A stretch of DNA of 38,158 nucleotides from Natrialba taiwanensis DSM 12281 (GTDB lineage: Archaea > Halobacteriota > Halobacteria > Halobacteriales > Natrialbaceae). Below, in pieces: positions 8,555 to 17,648 of this stretch (the first letter of the stretch is position 1; every line of letters begins with the position of its first letter). A program made the translations under genes and the position numbers. The notes beneath the pieces are model-generated. The model did not search any database and was not told the DNA's origin. It worked only from the letters and a program-made list of their open reading frames with translations. The stretch spans positions 37,725 through 75,882 of the forward strand of contig NZ_AOIL01000055.1 in the NCBI RefSeq assembly GCF_000337595.1, written 5' to 3'.

Positions 8555-9226
8555 TCAGACCCACTTGACGCCAACGTTGTGCAGTTCGTCGTTGTGCTTC
8601 GCGATGTTGATGACCAGCGGCGTCACGCTTTCGACCTCCGCGGCGTTCGCGAGCGGCCCCGCATCGAGTGCGCGCAGCCCGTCAATCTCGTTTGCGAGCG
8701 ACCGAACGGTCTCCTTTGCGCTGTCGTCGTCCCCGACGAGGAGCGTATCGAGGTCGAACTCCGCGGAGAGATCCGCGAGCTTGCCGGCGGCGAGGTTGTG
8801 GAACGCGCCGACGACGGGGACCTCATCGGGTGCGCGCTGGGCGACGAGTTCACTGACGCTGCCGGCACCCGGCGGGTGGTAGTGCATGCCGTCTTCGTCG
8901 CCTTTCATGCCGACGGCGGGGGTGATGAGGACGGTGTCGGCATCGAGGACGCCGTCGATGGCGTCGACGGTATCACCGGCGTAGTAGGGTGGGACGCTGA
9001 GGATAGCAATGTCGGCTCGATCCGCGGCCATCTCGTTGCCGAAGCCGTTGATGTCGGGATCGTCGACGGCGTGTGAGTCGAGTGTAGCTTTGTAGTCGTC
9101 GACGGCGTCGCGGGCCTTTTCGGGGTCGCGGGAGCCGACGAGGAGTTCGTGGTCCGTATCGCGAGCGAAGCGGAGCGTGAGACCTTCGCCGATGTCGCCG
9201 GTTCCGCCGAGGAGTGCGATTCGCAT
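8555..9226 (-). CDS. npdG: F420-dependent NADP reductase
   Basis: 223-aa NADPH-dependent F420 reductase (F420H2:NADP+ oxidoreductase), moving hydride between coenzyme F420 and NADP in the cytosol. The N-terminal Rossmann motif LLGGTGDIGEG (residues 5-15) is followed by VGSRDPEKA, which suits NADP binding. Other family blocks are ILSVPPYYAGDTVD, GAFHNLAAGKL and VGDDDSAKETV. The C-terminal end (NDELHNVGVKWV) is typical for haloarchaeal members. ATG 9226 gives the usual start MRIALLGGTG. It is convergent with the thioredoxin gene. Confidence 0.94.
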   Translation of the reverse strand: MRIALLGGTGDIGEGLTLRFARDTDHELLVGSRDPEKARDAVDDYKATLDSHAVDDPDINGFGNEMAADRADIAILSVPPYYAGDTVDAIDGVLDADTVLITPAVGMKGDEDGMHYHPPGAGSVSELVAQRAPDEVPVVGAFHNLAAGKLADLSAEFDLDTLLVGDDDSAKETVRSLANEIDGLRALDAGPLANAAEVESVTPLVINIAKHNDELHNVGVKWV

Positions 9227-9368
9227 GCGTCTCACTCGTGGGGGCACTCGAATAAAGGGTCGGGGGGCGGTGTATCTCGCCGGAAGCGGTTCGCTACTTG
9301 ACTCGTCGTCCGGTGGTCGTCGAGGGCCCATCCGTCCGGTTTCGGTACGGCGGTCCATCCGCGCGCTC

Positions 9369-10814
9369 TCAGGCGAGCACGCGAACTGTCGTCTCGGCGG
9401 CGTCGGCGTCGCTGACGACGCGGACGGGGAACTGCTCGTTCTGCGTGGTCGGATAGGTTTCGTAGCCGAGTTGTAACTGCCGGCGCTCGCCGCCCGAGAG
9501 CGTTACCGACCGACTCTCGACGACCGTCGGATCGTGGCCGACGACGAGTTCAACGGTCGTCGTTCGCGTTTCGGAGCCGCCATTCCGGACGACCGCAGTG
9601 ACGGTGAGGAACTCGCCCGCGTCGACCGGCGAGTTCGTTTCTTGAATCGAGACGGCGATTCTGCCGTTTTCTCCGTCTCCATTGCCGTCGCCGTCGTTCT
9701 CCCCGCTTCGCGCGTCGAGTTCCCAACGGGATTCGAGCGCGGTGACTGTACCGTCGGTGCAGATCACCCACGGAAGGACGGTACAGGTGTGACAGCCCGA
9801 CGACAGCGAAATCGTCGCGGTGTCGCGCGCCCCCTCGAGTTCGGTCACGTCGAGGATGACGTCGGACTGGGTGAGCCACCAGACGACGCTGTCGAGGCTC
9901 CCGTCCGGATCGGTGGCGACGAGTTCGAACTCGGTCGGTGTCGTCGGGGAGATCGACACGACCTGCTCGCGTGGCCGCACACCCTCGACGGTCGGCGGTG
10001 CAGCCCCGCCGTCGGTTACGTCCACGCGCCAGCGGGCCGCGTATGTCTCCCGACTCGGCTCCGCGATCGGTGCCGTGCCCGGCAGTACGGCCGCCGTCAC
10101 GTCGTGCGTTCCGCTCGACTCGAACTCGTGCCACCGGTAGTGTGCCCCGCGTTCGGCGTAGTAGGTCGACACCCAGGGCCCGCCGACGCCGCCGCCGACC
10201 CGTTCCCCGTCGACCCACCAGACGGTCCGTTGTGAGGCGTCCGGATCGACGGCTTCGGCCTCGAACAACACCGCCGTCCCCGGCTGCACAGCGAGTTCAC
10301 CGTTCGGCCGCGCGGCTGGCACCGACGAGGCGGCGGCGACGCCGACGCGGCGGTCCGACGACTGCCCGCCCGCTGCAACCCGAATCGTGAACTCGTCGTT
10401 TCGGGGCACGGGATAGGTGTAGAACCCCTGCCGGATCGTTCTGGTCCGGTCGGCTTCGATGGTCAGTCCGCGGCGCGAGACGCGCGTTTCGTCGTCGCCG
10501 ACGAGCAGCGAGGCCTCGGTCCGGATCGCGTCCGTCCCGGTGTTTTCGAGCGCGGTCGTCACCCGCAGGTACTCCCCGGCGGGCAGCGGCGCGTTCGTTT
10601 CGGTGATCGAGACGCGGAGTGCGTCCTGCGTTTGTGCCTGTGCCTGCTCCCGCGCTCGGGGTCGTGGTTGTGGTCGTCCCTGCCCTCCCCTCTCACCAGT
10701 ACCCACCGATCCGCCCGATCCCGACCCGTCGCCCCGCCATGTGCCCGCGAGCGCCGGCGCGAGCACGACGCCCGGGGCCGTCCGCAACAGTCTGCGTCGC
10801 GTCGGTCCAGTCAT
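9369..10814 (-). CDS. Secreted Tat-type protein with duplicated end domains
   Basis: 481-aa protein, function unknown. The N-terminus MTGPTRRRLLRTAPGVVLA looks like a Tat signal (RR motif followed by an Ala/Val/Leu-rich stretch), so export is likely. A low-complexity linker rich in G, S, R and Q follows. Two homologous domains then bracket the protein: about residues 85-175 (SITETNAPLPAGEYLRVTT) and 390-481 (SIQETNSPVDAGEFLTVTA), each with an NxG(T/S) and a later FYTYP/YETYP motif, in the style of CARDB-like beta sandwiches. The middle holds two PKD/Ig-like segments around EAEAVDPDASQRTVWWVDG and ELVATDPDGSLDSVVWW. ATG 10814 is set by the signal peptide. Confidence 0.8.
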   Translation of the reverse strand: MTGPTRRRLLRTAPGVVLAPALAGTWRGDGSGSGGSVGTGERGGQGRPQPRPRAREQAQAQTQDALRVSITETNAPLPAGEYLRVTTALENTGTDAIRTEASLLVGDDETRVSRRGLTIEADRTRTIRQGFYTYPVPRNDEFTIRVAAGGQSSDRRVGVAAASSVPAARPNGELAVQPGTAVLFEAEAVDPDASQRTVWWVDGERVGGGVGGPWVSTYYAERGAHYRWHEFESSGTHDVTAAVLPGTAPIAEPSRETYAARWRVDVTDGGAAPPTVEGVRPREQVVSISPTTPTEFELVATDPDGSLDSVVWWLTQSDVILDVTELEGARDTATISLSSGCHTCTVLPWVICTDGTVTALESRWELDARSGENDGDGNGDGENGRIAVSIQETNSPVDAGEFLTVTAVVRNGGSETRTTTVELVVGHDPTVVESRSVTLSGGERRQLQLGYETYPTTQNEQFPVRVVSDADAAETTVRVLA

Positions 10815-10926
10815 CGACTGAACTCGCGGCGATCGGGGGAAAAACCGCGGTGATCGTTGCGGTCTCAACGTCGTGTTAGCGATCTCAGTGAGGGACTATC
10901 GTCCCGAATCCGAACGTACTAGCGGC

Positions 10927-11184
10927 CTATGGGGCCTCGTCCTCGTCCGGATTCATCGCGGCACCGAGGCCGCTGCCGTAGGCGTCCCGGTTCTCGACTT
11001 CCCGGAGCCGCTGCTCGACGCGGGTTACCAGTTCGGTGCGCCGGTCCTCGTCGGTATCGGGGTCGTTGCCGAGGGCTTGCAGGTCCTCGCGGGCCGTCCG
11101 GAGGACCGAGAGCGCCTCCTCGTCCTCGAGTTCGGTTGCGCGCTCGAGTTGCCGCGCGATGTCGTCGAGCGTGGTGCCGGTCAT
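10927..11184 (-). CDS. Small acidic coiled-coil-like protein, unknown
   Basis: 85-aa acidic, helix-rich protein from ATG 11184: TLDDIARQLERATELEDEEA, then repeated heptad-like segments, ending in NPDEDEAP. No cysteine, membrane segment or catalytic motif is seen. The charged helical character suggests a small haloarchaeal helical-bundle protein, but no function can be assigned. An ATG at 11217 would add 11 residues; a TATA-like GGGTATGAA on the minus strand near 11215 lies about 31 nt before ATG 11184 and favours the shorter form. It follows the FAD-Rieske gene by about 50 bp. Confidence 0.7.
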   Translation of the reverse strand: MTGTTLDDIARQLERATELEDEEALSVLRTAREDLQALGNDPDTDEDRRTELVTRVEQRLREVENRDAYGSGLGAAMNPDEDEAP

Positions 11185-11235
11185 CGTGGTCGGTCGTTTG
11201 ACGGCCAGGATGTTCATACCCGGCCTCGACGGAAC

Positions 11236-12852
11236 TCACTCCCGTTCGAGTTCGTCGGCTGCGTTCGACAGCCCCTCGTTTGCCGGGCCCTCCAGTAGGT
11301 CCCCGTCCGGAGCGAACCGCGAGCCGTGGCAGGGGCAGTCCCAGCTACACTCGCCGTCGTTCCACTCGACGAGACAGTACATGTGTGTACAGACGGCCGA
11401 GGTCGTGTGAAGTTCGCCGTCGGCGTCTCGCGCGCAGGCGACGGGCGTCCCTTCGCGGCGGATCACCGTCCCCTCGCCGGGATCGAGTTCGAGCGATCCG
11501 GACGCGAGCATCGTCCGGAGCCAGTCGGTCGCGAGTTCGCTCATCGCGTCGACGTTCTCGGTGACGGTCTTCCCGGCCGAGGGCTTCGGCGTGAACCGCA
11601 GGGGATCGAACAGCTTCCGCTCCGGCGGCTTCTGCCCGTCGATGAGGGCGGCGAGCAGCCGGCCGGCGGCGACGCCATTGGTTATGCCCCAGCCGCGAAA
11701 TCCGGTCGCGACGAAGACGTTCGGCGTGCCGGCACCGGCGCGACCGACGAACGGCACTCGATCGACCGGCTTGTAGTCCTGGTTCGACCAGCGGTACGCC
11801 ACGGATTCGACGGGGAACCGCTCGCGGGCCCACTCGAGGAGTCGCCGGTAGCGGTCGACGGTCGAGCCGCCCTGGCCCGTCTTGTGGTTCTCCCCGCCGA
11901 CCAGCAGGAGTTCCTCCTCGTCGCCACGATAGGTTCGCACCGAGCGGTAGTTGTCGCCGCTTCGATAGTACATCCCGTCCGGCGGGTCCCCGTCGAGTCG
12001 AAGCGCGAGCACGTAGGACCGCTTCGGGTGCATCCGCGCGAAGTACCCCGCGCGGTCGAGGATCGGAAACCCGGTCGCGAGGACGACCCGCTCGGCCGTC
12101 ACCGACGCTTCTTTGGTCCGGACCTGACACGGCGTTCCCGGTTCGACGGCCGTGACGCGGGTCCGTTCGAATACCCTGGCTCCGTCATCTTCGCGGAGCA
12201 CGTCCGCGATCCCGAGCAGATACCGGCGCGGGTGAAACCACGCCTGCTCGTCGAACCGCACCGCGGCCTGCGCTCGCTCGAACGGCGGCACCGACGTGAC
12301 GAGCGTCGCCGGGAGTCCCGCATCCTGCGCCGCGTCGGCCTCGCGCTCGAGTTTGTCGCGACTGTCTCCGTACAGGTACGACGACTGGCGCTCGAACCCG
12401 CAGTCGATCCCGAACTCGTCGATCCGTCGCTCGACCGCATCGATCGCGTCCTCTTGCACCGTCGCGTACTGCCTTGCCGCCCGCCGGCTGAACTCGCGGC
12501 GCAAGTGGTCGTAGATCGCCCCGTGCTGGCTCGTTACCTTCGCCGTCGACTTACCCGTGATCCCCGCCGAGACGTGGTCTCGTTCGAGCACGGCGACCGT
12601 CTTCCCCCGCTCGCGCAGTTCGAGCGCCGTCGAAAGGCCGGCGATTCCCGCACCGACGACCGCCACGTCGACCGTTCGGTCGGCCGTGAGCGGACGCCCG
12701 CCACCGCCGCGCCTCGACTCGCGGTCCGGTTTCGCTTCGGGCGGCTCCGCGAGCCAGAGCGCGCTCGGTTCGCCGGGCAGGTTGGGATCGCAGGAAAATC
12801 GGTCGGGATCGGAGTCGGAATCGGGGTTGGGGTCGGGGTCAGAACCGGTCAT
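11236..12852 (-). CDS. FAD-dependent oxidoreductase with C-terminal Rieske domain
   Basis: 538-aa fusion. Residues about 58-430 form a DAO-type FAD oxidoreductase: dinucleotide motif VAVVGAGIAGLSTALELRER, the ITGKSTAKVTSQHG block, and a later VFVATGFRGWGITNGVAAG FAD-contact segment. Residues about 450-538 carry a Rieske [2Fe-2S] site with CTH near the first ligand pair and CPCHGSRF as the second. This architecture is known as a stand-alone family of uncertain substrate. The first 20 residues (MTGSDPDPNPDSDSDPD) are low-complexity acidic sequence. Cytosolic; no signal peptide. Family firm, substrate unknown. Confidence 0.92.
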   Translation of the reverse strand: MTGSDPDPNPDSDSDPDRFSCDPNLPGEPSALWLAEPPEAKPDRESRRGGGGRPLTADRTVDVAVVGAGIAGLSTALELRERGKTVAVLERDHVSAGITGKSTAKVTSQHGAIYDHLRREFSRRAARQYATVQEDAIDAVERRIDEFGIDCGFERQSSYLYGDSRDKLEREADAAQDAGLPATLVTSVPPFERAQAAVRFDEQAWFHPRRYLLGIADVLREDDGARVFERTRVTAVEPGTPCQVRTKEASVTAERVVLATGFPILDRAGYFARMHPKRSYVLALRLDGDPPDGMYYRSGDNYRSVRTYRGDEEELLLVGGENHKTGQGGSTVDRYRRLLEWARERFPVESVAYRWSNQDYKPVDRVPFVGRAGAGTPNVFVATGFRGWGITNGVAAGRLLAALIDGQKPPERKLFDPLRFTPKPSAGKTVTENVDAMSELATDWLRTMLASGSLELDPGEGTVIRREGTPVACARDADGELHTTSAVCTHMYCLVEWNDGECSWDCPCHGSRFAPDGDLLEGPANEGLSNAADELERE

Positions 12853-12929
12853 AGGACTGGCGCGGGCTACACCGACGACGGCTAAAAAACGGGCGTGCGA
12901 ACGTGCTGGCTCGCTCGCGCAGCCGGCGA

Positions 12930-13856
12930 TTATGCCCCGAGTAGCGCCGGCAGGTCGTTCACCGATTCGAGGACGGCCGACGCGTTCTCCGCCTCGTACT
13001 TCCGTCGTCCGTCTTCGCCGGTGAGACCGCCCGTCAGGACGCCAATACCGTGGTACTCCCGAGTAGCGTCCGCTTCGTTCGCGTTCGTCGCCGTTCTGAT
13101 ATCGTCGAGCGTATCGCCGGCGAAGACAACGCGTTCGGCGTCGAACCGATCGGCCAGCGTCGTCAGCGCCCGCGGGTGCGGCTTGCCCTCTTCCCAGTCG
13201 TCCATCGTAAACCGGTGCTCAACGGAAACTTCGTCCGCCAGCCCGACCCGATCGAGCGCGAGTTCAGCTTCGGCTTTCGGTCGCCCGGTCAGCACGCCGA
13301 CCGCGCCATCGTACGCGTCGACGAGCCGGTCGCGGGTCTCCGCCGACAGCAGTACCGGCTCGTCGTGGATGAATCCGGACTCGTCGGCGAGTTCGGCGTC
13401 CGGTTCGCCACCCTCGAGTGCGCGGTAGAGTTCGGTGCCGAGATACAGTTGCTGGAAGACGTCTCGAAGCCGCTCGCGGTCCCAGCGGCTCGTCACGCGC
13501 TGGGTTGCGCGCGCGCCGATTCCGTCGCGGACGACGGTTTCGGCCGCTTCGAGGCCGCCGCCCTCGGCGGCGATGGCGTCGGTGAACTCGTCGATCGACG
13601 CGTCGTAGCCCTCGCTCGTTGCGAGAACGTAGAGCGCCCCGGCGTGCGTGAGTTCCCAGTCGTTGTTGAACCCGCCGGCGTCTTTGAACTGCTGAATGTC
13701 CGCCTTGCGGATCGTCCGGTCGTAGACGAACTCGACGGACTCGACGATCGCGCGCCGGTAGGAGTCGGCCACGTCGACGAGCACGCCGTCGATGTCGAGG
13801 ACGACGGCGTCTGCGGCGAGGGTGGCCGTGTCGGTCGCGGTTGCGTGCTCGGTCAT
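12930..13856 (-). CDS. HAD-superfamily phosphatase (TIGR01548-like)
   Basis: 308-aa haloacid dehalogenase-like hydrolase. Motif I is [17 protein letters not shown] (nucleophile Asp in DxDG), motif [10 protein letters not shown], motif III Lys in GKPHPRAL, and motif [13 protein letters not shown] large alpha-helical cap (about residues 55-200, with [12 protein letters not shown]) matches the haloarchaeal TIGR01548 group, for which no certain substrate is established. ATG 13856 lies just before the conserved region; the frame extends upstream without conserved sequence. Convergent neighbours are absent; the upstream gene on the same strand is the M50-type protease. Confidence 0.9.
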   Translation of the reverse strand: MTEHATATDTATLAADAVVLDIDGVLVDVADSYRRAIVESVEFVYDRTIRKADIQQFKDAGGFNNDWELTHAGALYVLATSEGYDASIDEFTDAIAAEGGGLEAAETVVRDGIGARATQRVTSRWDRERLRDVFQQLYLGTELYRALEGGEPDAELADESGFIHDEPVLLSAETRDRLVDAYDGAVGVLTGRPKAEAELALDRVGLADEVSVEHRFTMDDWEEGKPHPRALTTLADRFDAERVVFAGDTLDDIRTATNANEADATREYHGIGVLTGGLTGEDGRRKYEAENASAVLESVNDLPALLGA

Positions 13857-13924
13857 ACGCGCTCGAACGGGCCGGCGGGAATAAAGGCGGTCGGATTCGG
13901 CCGGCGCGACGGACCTGCCCGCGC

Positions 13925-14590
13925 TCAAAGCAGCGGCGTGCCAGCGACGGCGAACGCGACGAGCAACAATGCGACCGCGTAGAGTACGTCCGCCCACAGC
14001 CACGAGAGCACGTTCGCGACGTAGATCACGAGGATGACCGGAACCCCGAGCAGGACGAGCGGCGACCGCCGCCACTTGGCTCGTGCGTGCGCCCAGAGCG
14101 TGTTCGCATCGCCGGTGCTCGGAAACGCCTGCATCCCGACTGCGAGCCCGAGCCAGCCGAGGGCGGCCATGCCGATCAGCATCTCCCGGGAGACGCCCAC
14201 CGGATCAACCGCGGGGAATCCGCCGCCCGTCGGCGACACGACACCGGTCCCCGTCGCGAGTTCGGCGAAGGCGAGACAGGCGACAAGCGCCACGACGGTG
14301 TTGACGAGAAACGGCGCGACGCCGATGAGGAACGCGTCGCGGTACCGGTCCGGTTGTTCGTGGCGGACGTAGCCGGCGGGGTCGCCGAGGCGAAAGTAGA
14401 CGACCTCGTGAACGCGGACGCCGACGGCCCGGCAGGTTATCGCGTGGGCGAACTCGTGGACGACGACGCCGGGGGCTGTCGCGAGTTCGAGGGCGAACCA
14501 CAGCAGTGTGCCGAAGCCGGCGATGACGGCCGCGAGAACGACGGTCACGAGCAGTATTGCGAGGAGGGACAGGACAGTATCGGGGAGCAC
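13925..14590 (-). CDS. M50-type (site-2-protease-like) membrane metalloprotease
   Basis: 221-aa multi-pass membrane protein. The zinc motif HEFAH is at residues 45-49 within a hydrophobic helix ([20 protein letters not shown]), the mark of intramembrane or DUF3267-like M50 proteases. About five or six hydrophobic segments are present (residues 5-30, 36-55, 85-112, 135-155, 172-195, 197-220). The usual C-terminal NPDG-type third ligand motif is not obvious; a candidate acidic residue is D157 in TGDANTLWA. Function likely regulated proteolysis or a degenerate relative; no anti-sigma-type partner is nearby. It follows UPF0146 by 36 bp on the same strand. Confidence 0.82.
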   Translation of the reverse strand: MLPDTVLSLLAILLVTVVLAAVIAGFGTLLWFALELATAPGVVVHEFAHAITCRAVGVRVHEVVYFRLGDPAGYVRHEQPDRYRDAFLIGVAPFLVNTVVALVACLAFAELATGTGVVSPTGGGFPAVDPVGVSREMLIGMAALGWLGLAVGMQAFPSTGDANTLWAHARAKWRRSPLVLLGVPVILVIYVANVLSWLWADVLYAVALLLVAFAVAGTPLL

Positions 14591-14626
14591 GCGTCGGTTC
14601 GAAGCAACGTCCCCGGTGCTGTTAAT

Positions 14627-15013
14627 TCATGCGTCTCGGCTCGACTCGGGGTGCGTGCTCACGTACAGCGTTCCAGCTTGGATCGTCTGTCGCTCGACGG
14701 GAATCGCCGGTTGGTCGCCGCCGAGCGTCGTAAAGAGAAACGCTGCGTCGGCGGCGCGGGCAACGTCCCGGGCCGGCCGGTGCAGTTCGGGCGGCAGGTT
14801 CCGGGCGTAGATCGCGTCCGCGTCGGCGTAGACAGATAGATTGGGATCGACGATGTCGTCTCGGACGAACTGAACTCGTTCGGGAACGTCTCGCTGATAG
14901 ATATCTGTCGCTGTGATGGTGTGGCCCCGTTCCGCCAGCGTCGCCGCCAGCTCGGTTCGTCGGCCGATCCCCACCTCGACGAGTCGATCGTATGCTGCGA
15001 GGATAGTTGTCAT
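14627..15013 (-). CDS. UPF0146 family protein
   Basis: 128-aa archaeal protein of the UPF0146 family, which has a small Rossmann-like fold but no proven function. The characteristic VEVGIGRRTELAATLAERG at the N-terminus resembles a SAM-binding motif I, and ITATDIYQRDVPE, VRDDIVDPNLSVYADADAIYARNLPPELHRP follow in family order. It is shorter than real methyltransferases. ATG 15013 is chosen; an ATG at 15043 is also possible. The gene is divergent from archaemetzincin with only 69 bp between starts. Confidence 0.87.
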   Translation of the reverse strand: MTTILAAYDRLVEVGIGRRTELAATLAERGHTITATDIYQRDVPERVQFVRDDIVDPNLSVYADADAIYARNLPPELHRPARDVARAADAAFLFTTLGGDQPAIPVERQTIQAGTLYVSTHPESSRDA

Positions 15014-15051
15014 CGTCGGTAGATTTCGCCGAGTGTGGCCCATGGCGGGAC

Positions 15052-15060
15052 GTTTATGAG
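15052..15060 (+). promoter_or_regulatory. TATA-like box for the archaemetzincin gene
   Basis: The element gtttatgag is centred about 28 nt before ATG 15083, while the in-frame ATG at 15056 falls inside it. This supports the shorter, leaderless archaemetzincin. Confidence 0.5.
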
Positions 15061-15082
15061 CGAAGCGACCATAGCGTTTGTC

Positions 15083-15604
15083 ATGCTCGTCGACATCGTG
15101 CCGGTCGGCAATGTCCCCGCAGCGGTCAAACGGGCAGCGTCCTCGGCGTTACGATCGGTCTACGACTGCGACGTTTCGGTCACCGATTCCCAGCCAGTGC
15201 CGGGCGGGGCGTACGACTCCGGGCGCGATCAGTATTCCGCAGAGGCGTTCATCCAACTTGCAGAACGTGTCGGCCGCGGAGGGAAGAATATCGCCGTCAC
15301 GCCACACGACCTCTTCTACCGCCGCCGGAACTATGTCTTCGGACTCGCCTATCTCGACGGCAGCGGCAGCGTCGTCTCGACCTATCGATTGCAAACCTCG
15401 AGCGACGGCGGCTTTTCGAACAAGAGTGCAAGCGAAATCTTCGAGAACCGCGTCCGCAAGGAAATCGTCCACGAGATTGGCCACACCTACGGGCTCGAAC
15501 ACTGTGACAACAACCGCTGCGTGATGAACTTCTCGCCGACCGTCCGCGAAGTCGACATCAAAGAAGAGAACCTCTGTGGCAGTTGCCAACGCTTCGTTCG
15601 CTGA
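15083..15604 (+). CDS. amzA: Archaemetzincin zinc protease
   Basis: 173-aa metzincin-like metalloprotease. The extended zinc motif HEIGHTYGLEHC occupies residues 130-141 (ligands H130, H134, H140; catalytic E131). It is followed by the family's cysteine set (NNRCVMNFS with the Met-turn, and NLCGSCQ), which binds a structural zinc in archaemetzincins. The N-terminal MLVDIVPVGNVP is the standard family start, and the promoter spacing agrees. Physiological substrates are unknown. It is divergent from UPF0146. Confidence 0.94.
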   Translation: MLVDIVPVGNVPAAVKRAASSALRSVYDCDVSVTDSQPVPGGAYDSGRDQYSAEAFIQLAERVGRGGKNIAVTPHDLFYRRRNYVFGLAYLDGSGSVVSTYRLQTSSDGGFSNKSASEIFENRVRKEIVHEIGHTYGLEHCDNNRCVMNFSPTVREVDIKEENLCGSCQRFVR

Positions 15605-15702
15605 ACCGTTTTCCCCGCTCTCGCTGACCGTTGTGTTGCCCACCTCGCGAACTCGAGAGCGACAGCCGGCAACGATGGGTCTTCTTACTGTCATTGAAAC
15701 CG

Positions 15703-15715
15703 TTTGATTAAAAAC
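15703..15715 (+). promoter_or_regulatory. TATA-like box for the ABC exporter operon
   Basis: AT-rich tttgattaaaaac, centred about 33 nt before ATG 15743, would start transcription within a few bases of the ABC ATPase gene. It is the only clear promoter before the two-gene operon. Confidence 0.5.
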
Positions 15716-15742
15716 TTCGATTCACATTACTGCAGCCAACTC

Positions 15743-16687
15743 ATGGCAGCAATCGAAACGAACGGAGTTTCGAAACGGTTCGACGAGACTCACGCCGTTC
15801 GAGATGTCGATCTTACTGTCGAGAGCGGCGAGGTGTTCGGCTTTCTCGGCCCGAACGGCGCGGGCAAGTCGACGACGATCAATATGCTTCTCGACTTCGT
15901 GCGGCCGACAACCGGCGCTATCTCCATTCTGGGCGTCGACCCGCAGGAACAGCCCCGCGTCGTTCGCCGGCGTACCGGCGTGCTTCCGGAAGGATACGCC
16001 TTCTACGATCGCCTTTCGGGTCGCCGTCACGTCGAACTGGCTATCGACATGTACGAGAGCGATGACGATCCAATCGCCATCCTCGATCGCGTCGGCCTGA
16101 CCGGTGACGAAGACACCGCCGTCGGAACCTACTCGAAAGGCATGCGCCAGCGCCTCGCTCTCGGTATCGCACTCGTCGACGACCCCGATCTGCTTATTCT
16201 CGACGAACCCTCCTCCGGCCTCGACCCGAACGGCATCAGAACGCTTCGAGAGATCGTCCGCGAGGAGGCCGACCAGGGAACAACCGTCTTCCTCTCGAGT
16301 CACGTCCTCGACCAGGTCGAAGCCGTCTGCGACCGCGTCGCCATTATGAACGACGGCACCCTCCTGACCGTCGACACCGTTGACGGCCTCCGAGAAACTC
16401 TCGATCCGAACTCGACGCTCATCCTTTCCGTCGATACGGTTCCCGAATCGGTTTCCCAGCGCCTCGCCGAACTGGATCGCGTCGACGCCGTCGATGTCGA
16501 TGCCGCCAGTACCGGTCGCGATGGAACGATTTCTATCACTTGTACCGACTCCGGCGTCAAATCTGCCGCTATCGGTCGCGTCGAGGACGCCGGTGCAACG
16601 GTCACGGACATCGGTGTCGAGGACTCCTCTCTGGAGGAACTGTTCGCAGCCTATACCGACTCCTCGTCCGACGGTGAGCGCCGATGA
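15743..16687 (+). CDS. ABC transporter ATP-binding protein (ABC-2 exporter type)
   Basis: 314-aa nucleotide-binding subunit. Walker A GPNGAGKST is at residues 36-44, the signature YSKGMRQRLALG and Walker B LLILDEPSSGLDPNG follow, then the H-loop in SSHVLDQVEAVCDR. A C-terminal extension (about residues 220-305) with TVDTVDGLRE and an ACT-like fold-size domain is usual for CcmA/NatA/bacitracin-type exporters. It overlaps the permease by 4 bp (ATGA), so they form one transporter. The cargo is unknown; the next gene, convergent, encodes a Cys-rich protein. Confidence 0.95.
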   Translation: MAAIETNGVSKRFDETHAVRDVDLTVESGEVFGFLGPNGAGKSTTINMLLDFVRPTTGAISILGVDPQEQPRVVRRRTGVLPEGYAFYDRLSGRRHVELAIDMYESDDDPIAILDRVGLTGDEDTAVGTYSKGMRQRLALGIALVDDPDLLILDEPSSGLDPNGIRTLREIVREEADQGTTVFLSSHVLDQVEAVCDRVAIMNDGTLLTVDTVDGLRETLDPNSTLILSVDTVPESVSQRLAELDRVDAVDVDAASTGRDGTISITCTDSGVKSAAIGRVEDAGATVTDIGVEDSSLEELFAAYTDSSSDGERR

Positions 16688-17541
16688 ACTCGGTCACTGC
16701 GATCGCTCGAACCGACATCGCCGATGTGATCCACTCCCGGACACTCTGGGGCACGACGGGGCTCATGACTACCCTCGTCGCCATCTCCTGGCTCAGTCTC
16801 AGTACCGAATTAGTTGAGCAGGTAGACACACCGCTGTTGACCGCTATCGACTCGTTCGGTCTCTGGGTTCCGCTCGTCGCGATCGTTCTCGGTTACGAGG
16901 CCGTCATCGGCGAACGCGAATCCGGTCGCATTCGCTTTCTCCTTGGACTCCCGAGCACGCGTCGGGAACTGATCATCGGCAAGTATCTGAGTCGCGTGAG
17001 CGTGCTGGTAACCGCGCTTGTCGCCTCGCTCGGTGTCCTTGCAGTGCTCGTCTTCGTCCGTGTCGACGAAATCCCGCTCGTTCCGTTGCTCAGCGCCGTG
17101 ATACTGCTCGTCCTCTACGGACTTGCGTGGATCGGGATGGCGGTCGGCGTGTCGAGTATCGTCTCGTCGAAAACGCGCGCGGTCGCAGTCGTCGTCAGTC
17201 TCTACGCGCTGTTCGGACCGCTCTGGGAACAGATCGTCCTTCCCGCCTGTGTCCGGTTTGTTGAACTCGTCACGGAGACGACACAGTCGATCAATCTGAC
17301 GGGACGGCTCACGTACGCCGACGAGCCAACGTGGTTTCTGTACGTTGCCCGTCTCAGCCCGCTCAAGGCTTTCGACGCTGCCCGCTACTACATTCGTGAC
17401 CTCCTCGAAATCGCGCTCACGGGTGGACAGACGACCGCTGCTCACGGGCCGAATTTATTCGGGCTTGCCGTCCTGCTCTGTTGGGCGATCATGCCCATCG
17501 CTCTCGGCGTTTTGTTCTTTGATCGAGTCGATCTCGAGTAA
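16684..17541 (+). CDS. ABC-2 type permease
   Basis: 285-aa membrane subunit with about six hydrophobic segments and the ABC-2 hallmark cytoplasmic loop GERESGRIRFLLGLPSTRRELIIGKYLSR after the second helix, where it contacts the ATPase. Another recognisable part is VGVSSIVSSKTRAVAVVVSLYALFGPLWEQ. It is translationally coupled to the ATPase by an ATGA overlap. Families with this arrangement export lipids, peptides, antibiotics or copper-related cargo (NosY-like); the sequence alone does not choose. It ends about 107 bp before the stop of the convergent Cys-rich gene. Confidence 0.92.
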   Translation: MNSVTAIARTDIADVIHSRTLWGTTGLMTTLVAISWLSLSTELVEQVDTPLLTAIDSFGLWVPLVAIVLGYEAVIGERESGRIRFLLGLPSTRRELIIGKYLSRVSVLVTALVASLGVLAVLVFVRVDEIPLVPLLSAVILLVLYGLAWIGMAVGVSSIVSSKTRAVAVVVSLYALFGPLWEQIVLPACVRFVELVTETTQSINLTGRLTYADEPTWFLYVARLSPLKAFDAARYYIRDLLEIALTGGQTTAAHGPNLFGLAVLLCWAIMPIALGVLFFDRVDLE

Positions 17542-17648
17542 CGGACAGCTCTCCGGTGTCTATTTGTCTCGTTCCATCGCTATGGCCAGCAACGCACCCG
17601 AAACCGACGCTTGGACTAGCCAATAAAAAGGAACTGAACGGTATCCGA

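Noticed and set aside
11326-12885. A 519-codon plus-strand frame over the FAD-Rieske gene
   Set aside because: Shadow frame caused by GC-rich codon bias; the minus-strand frame has the flavin and Rieske motifs.
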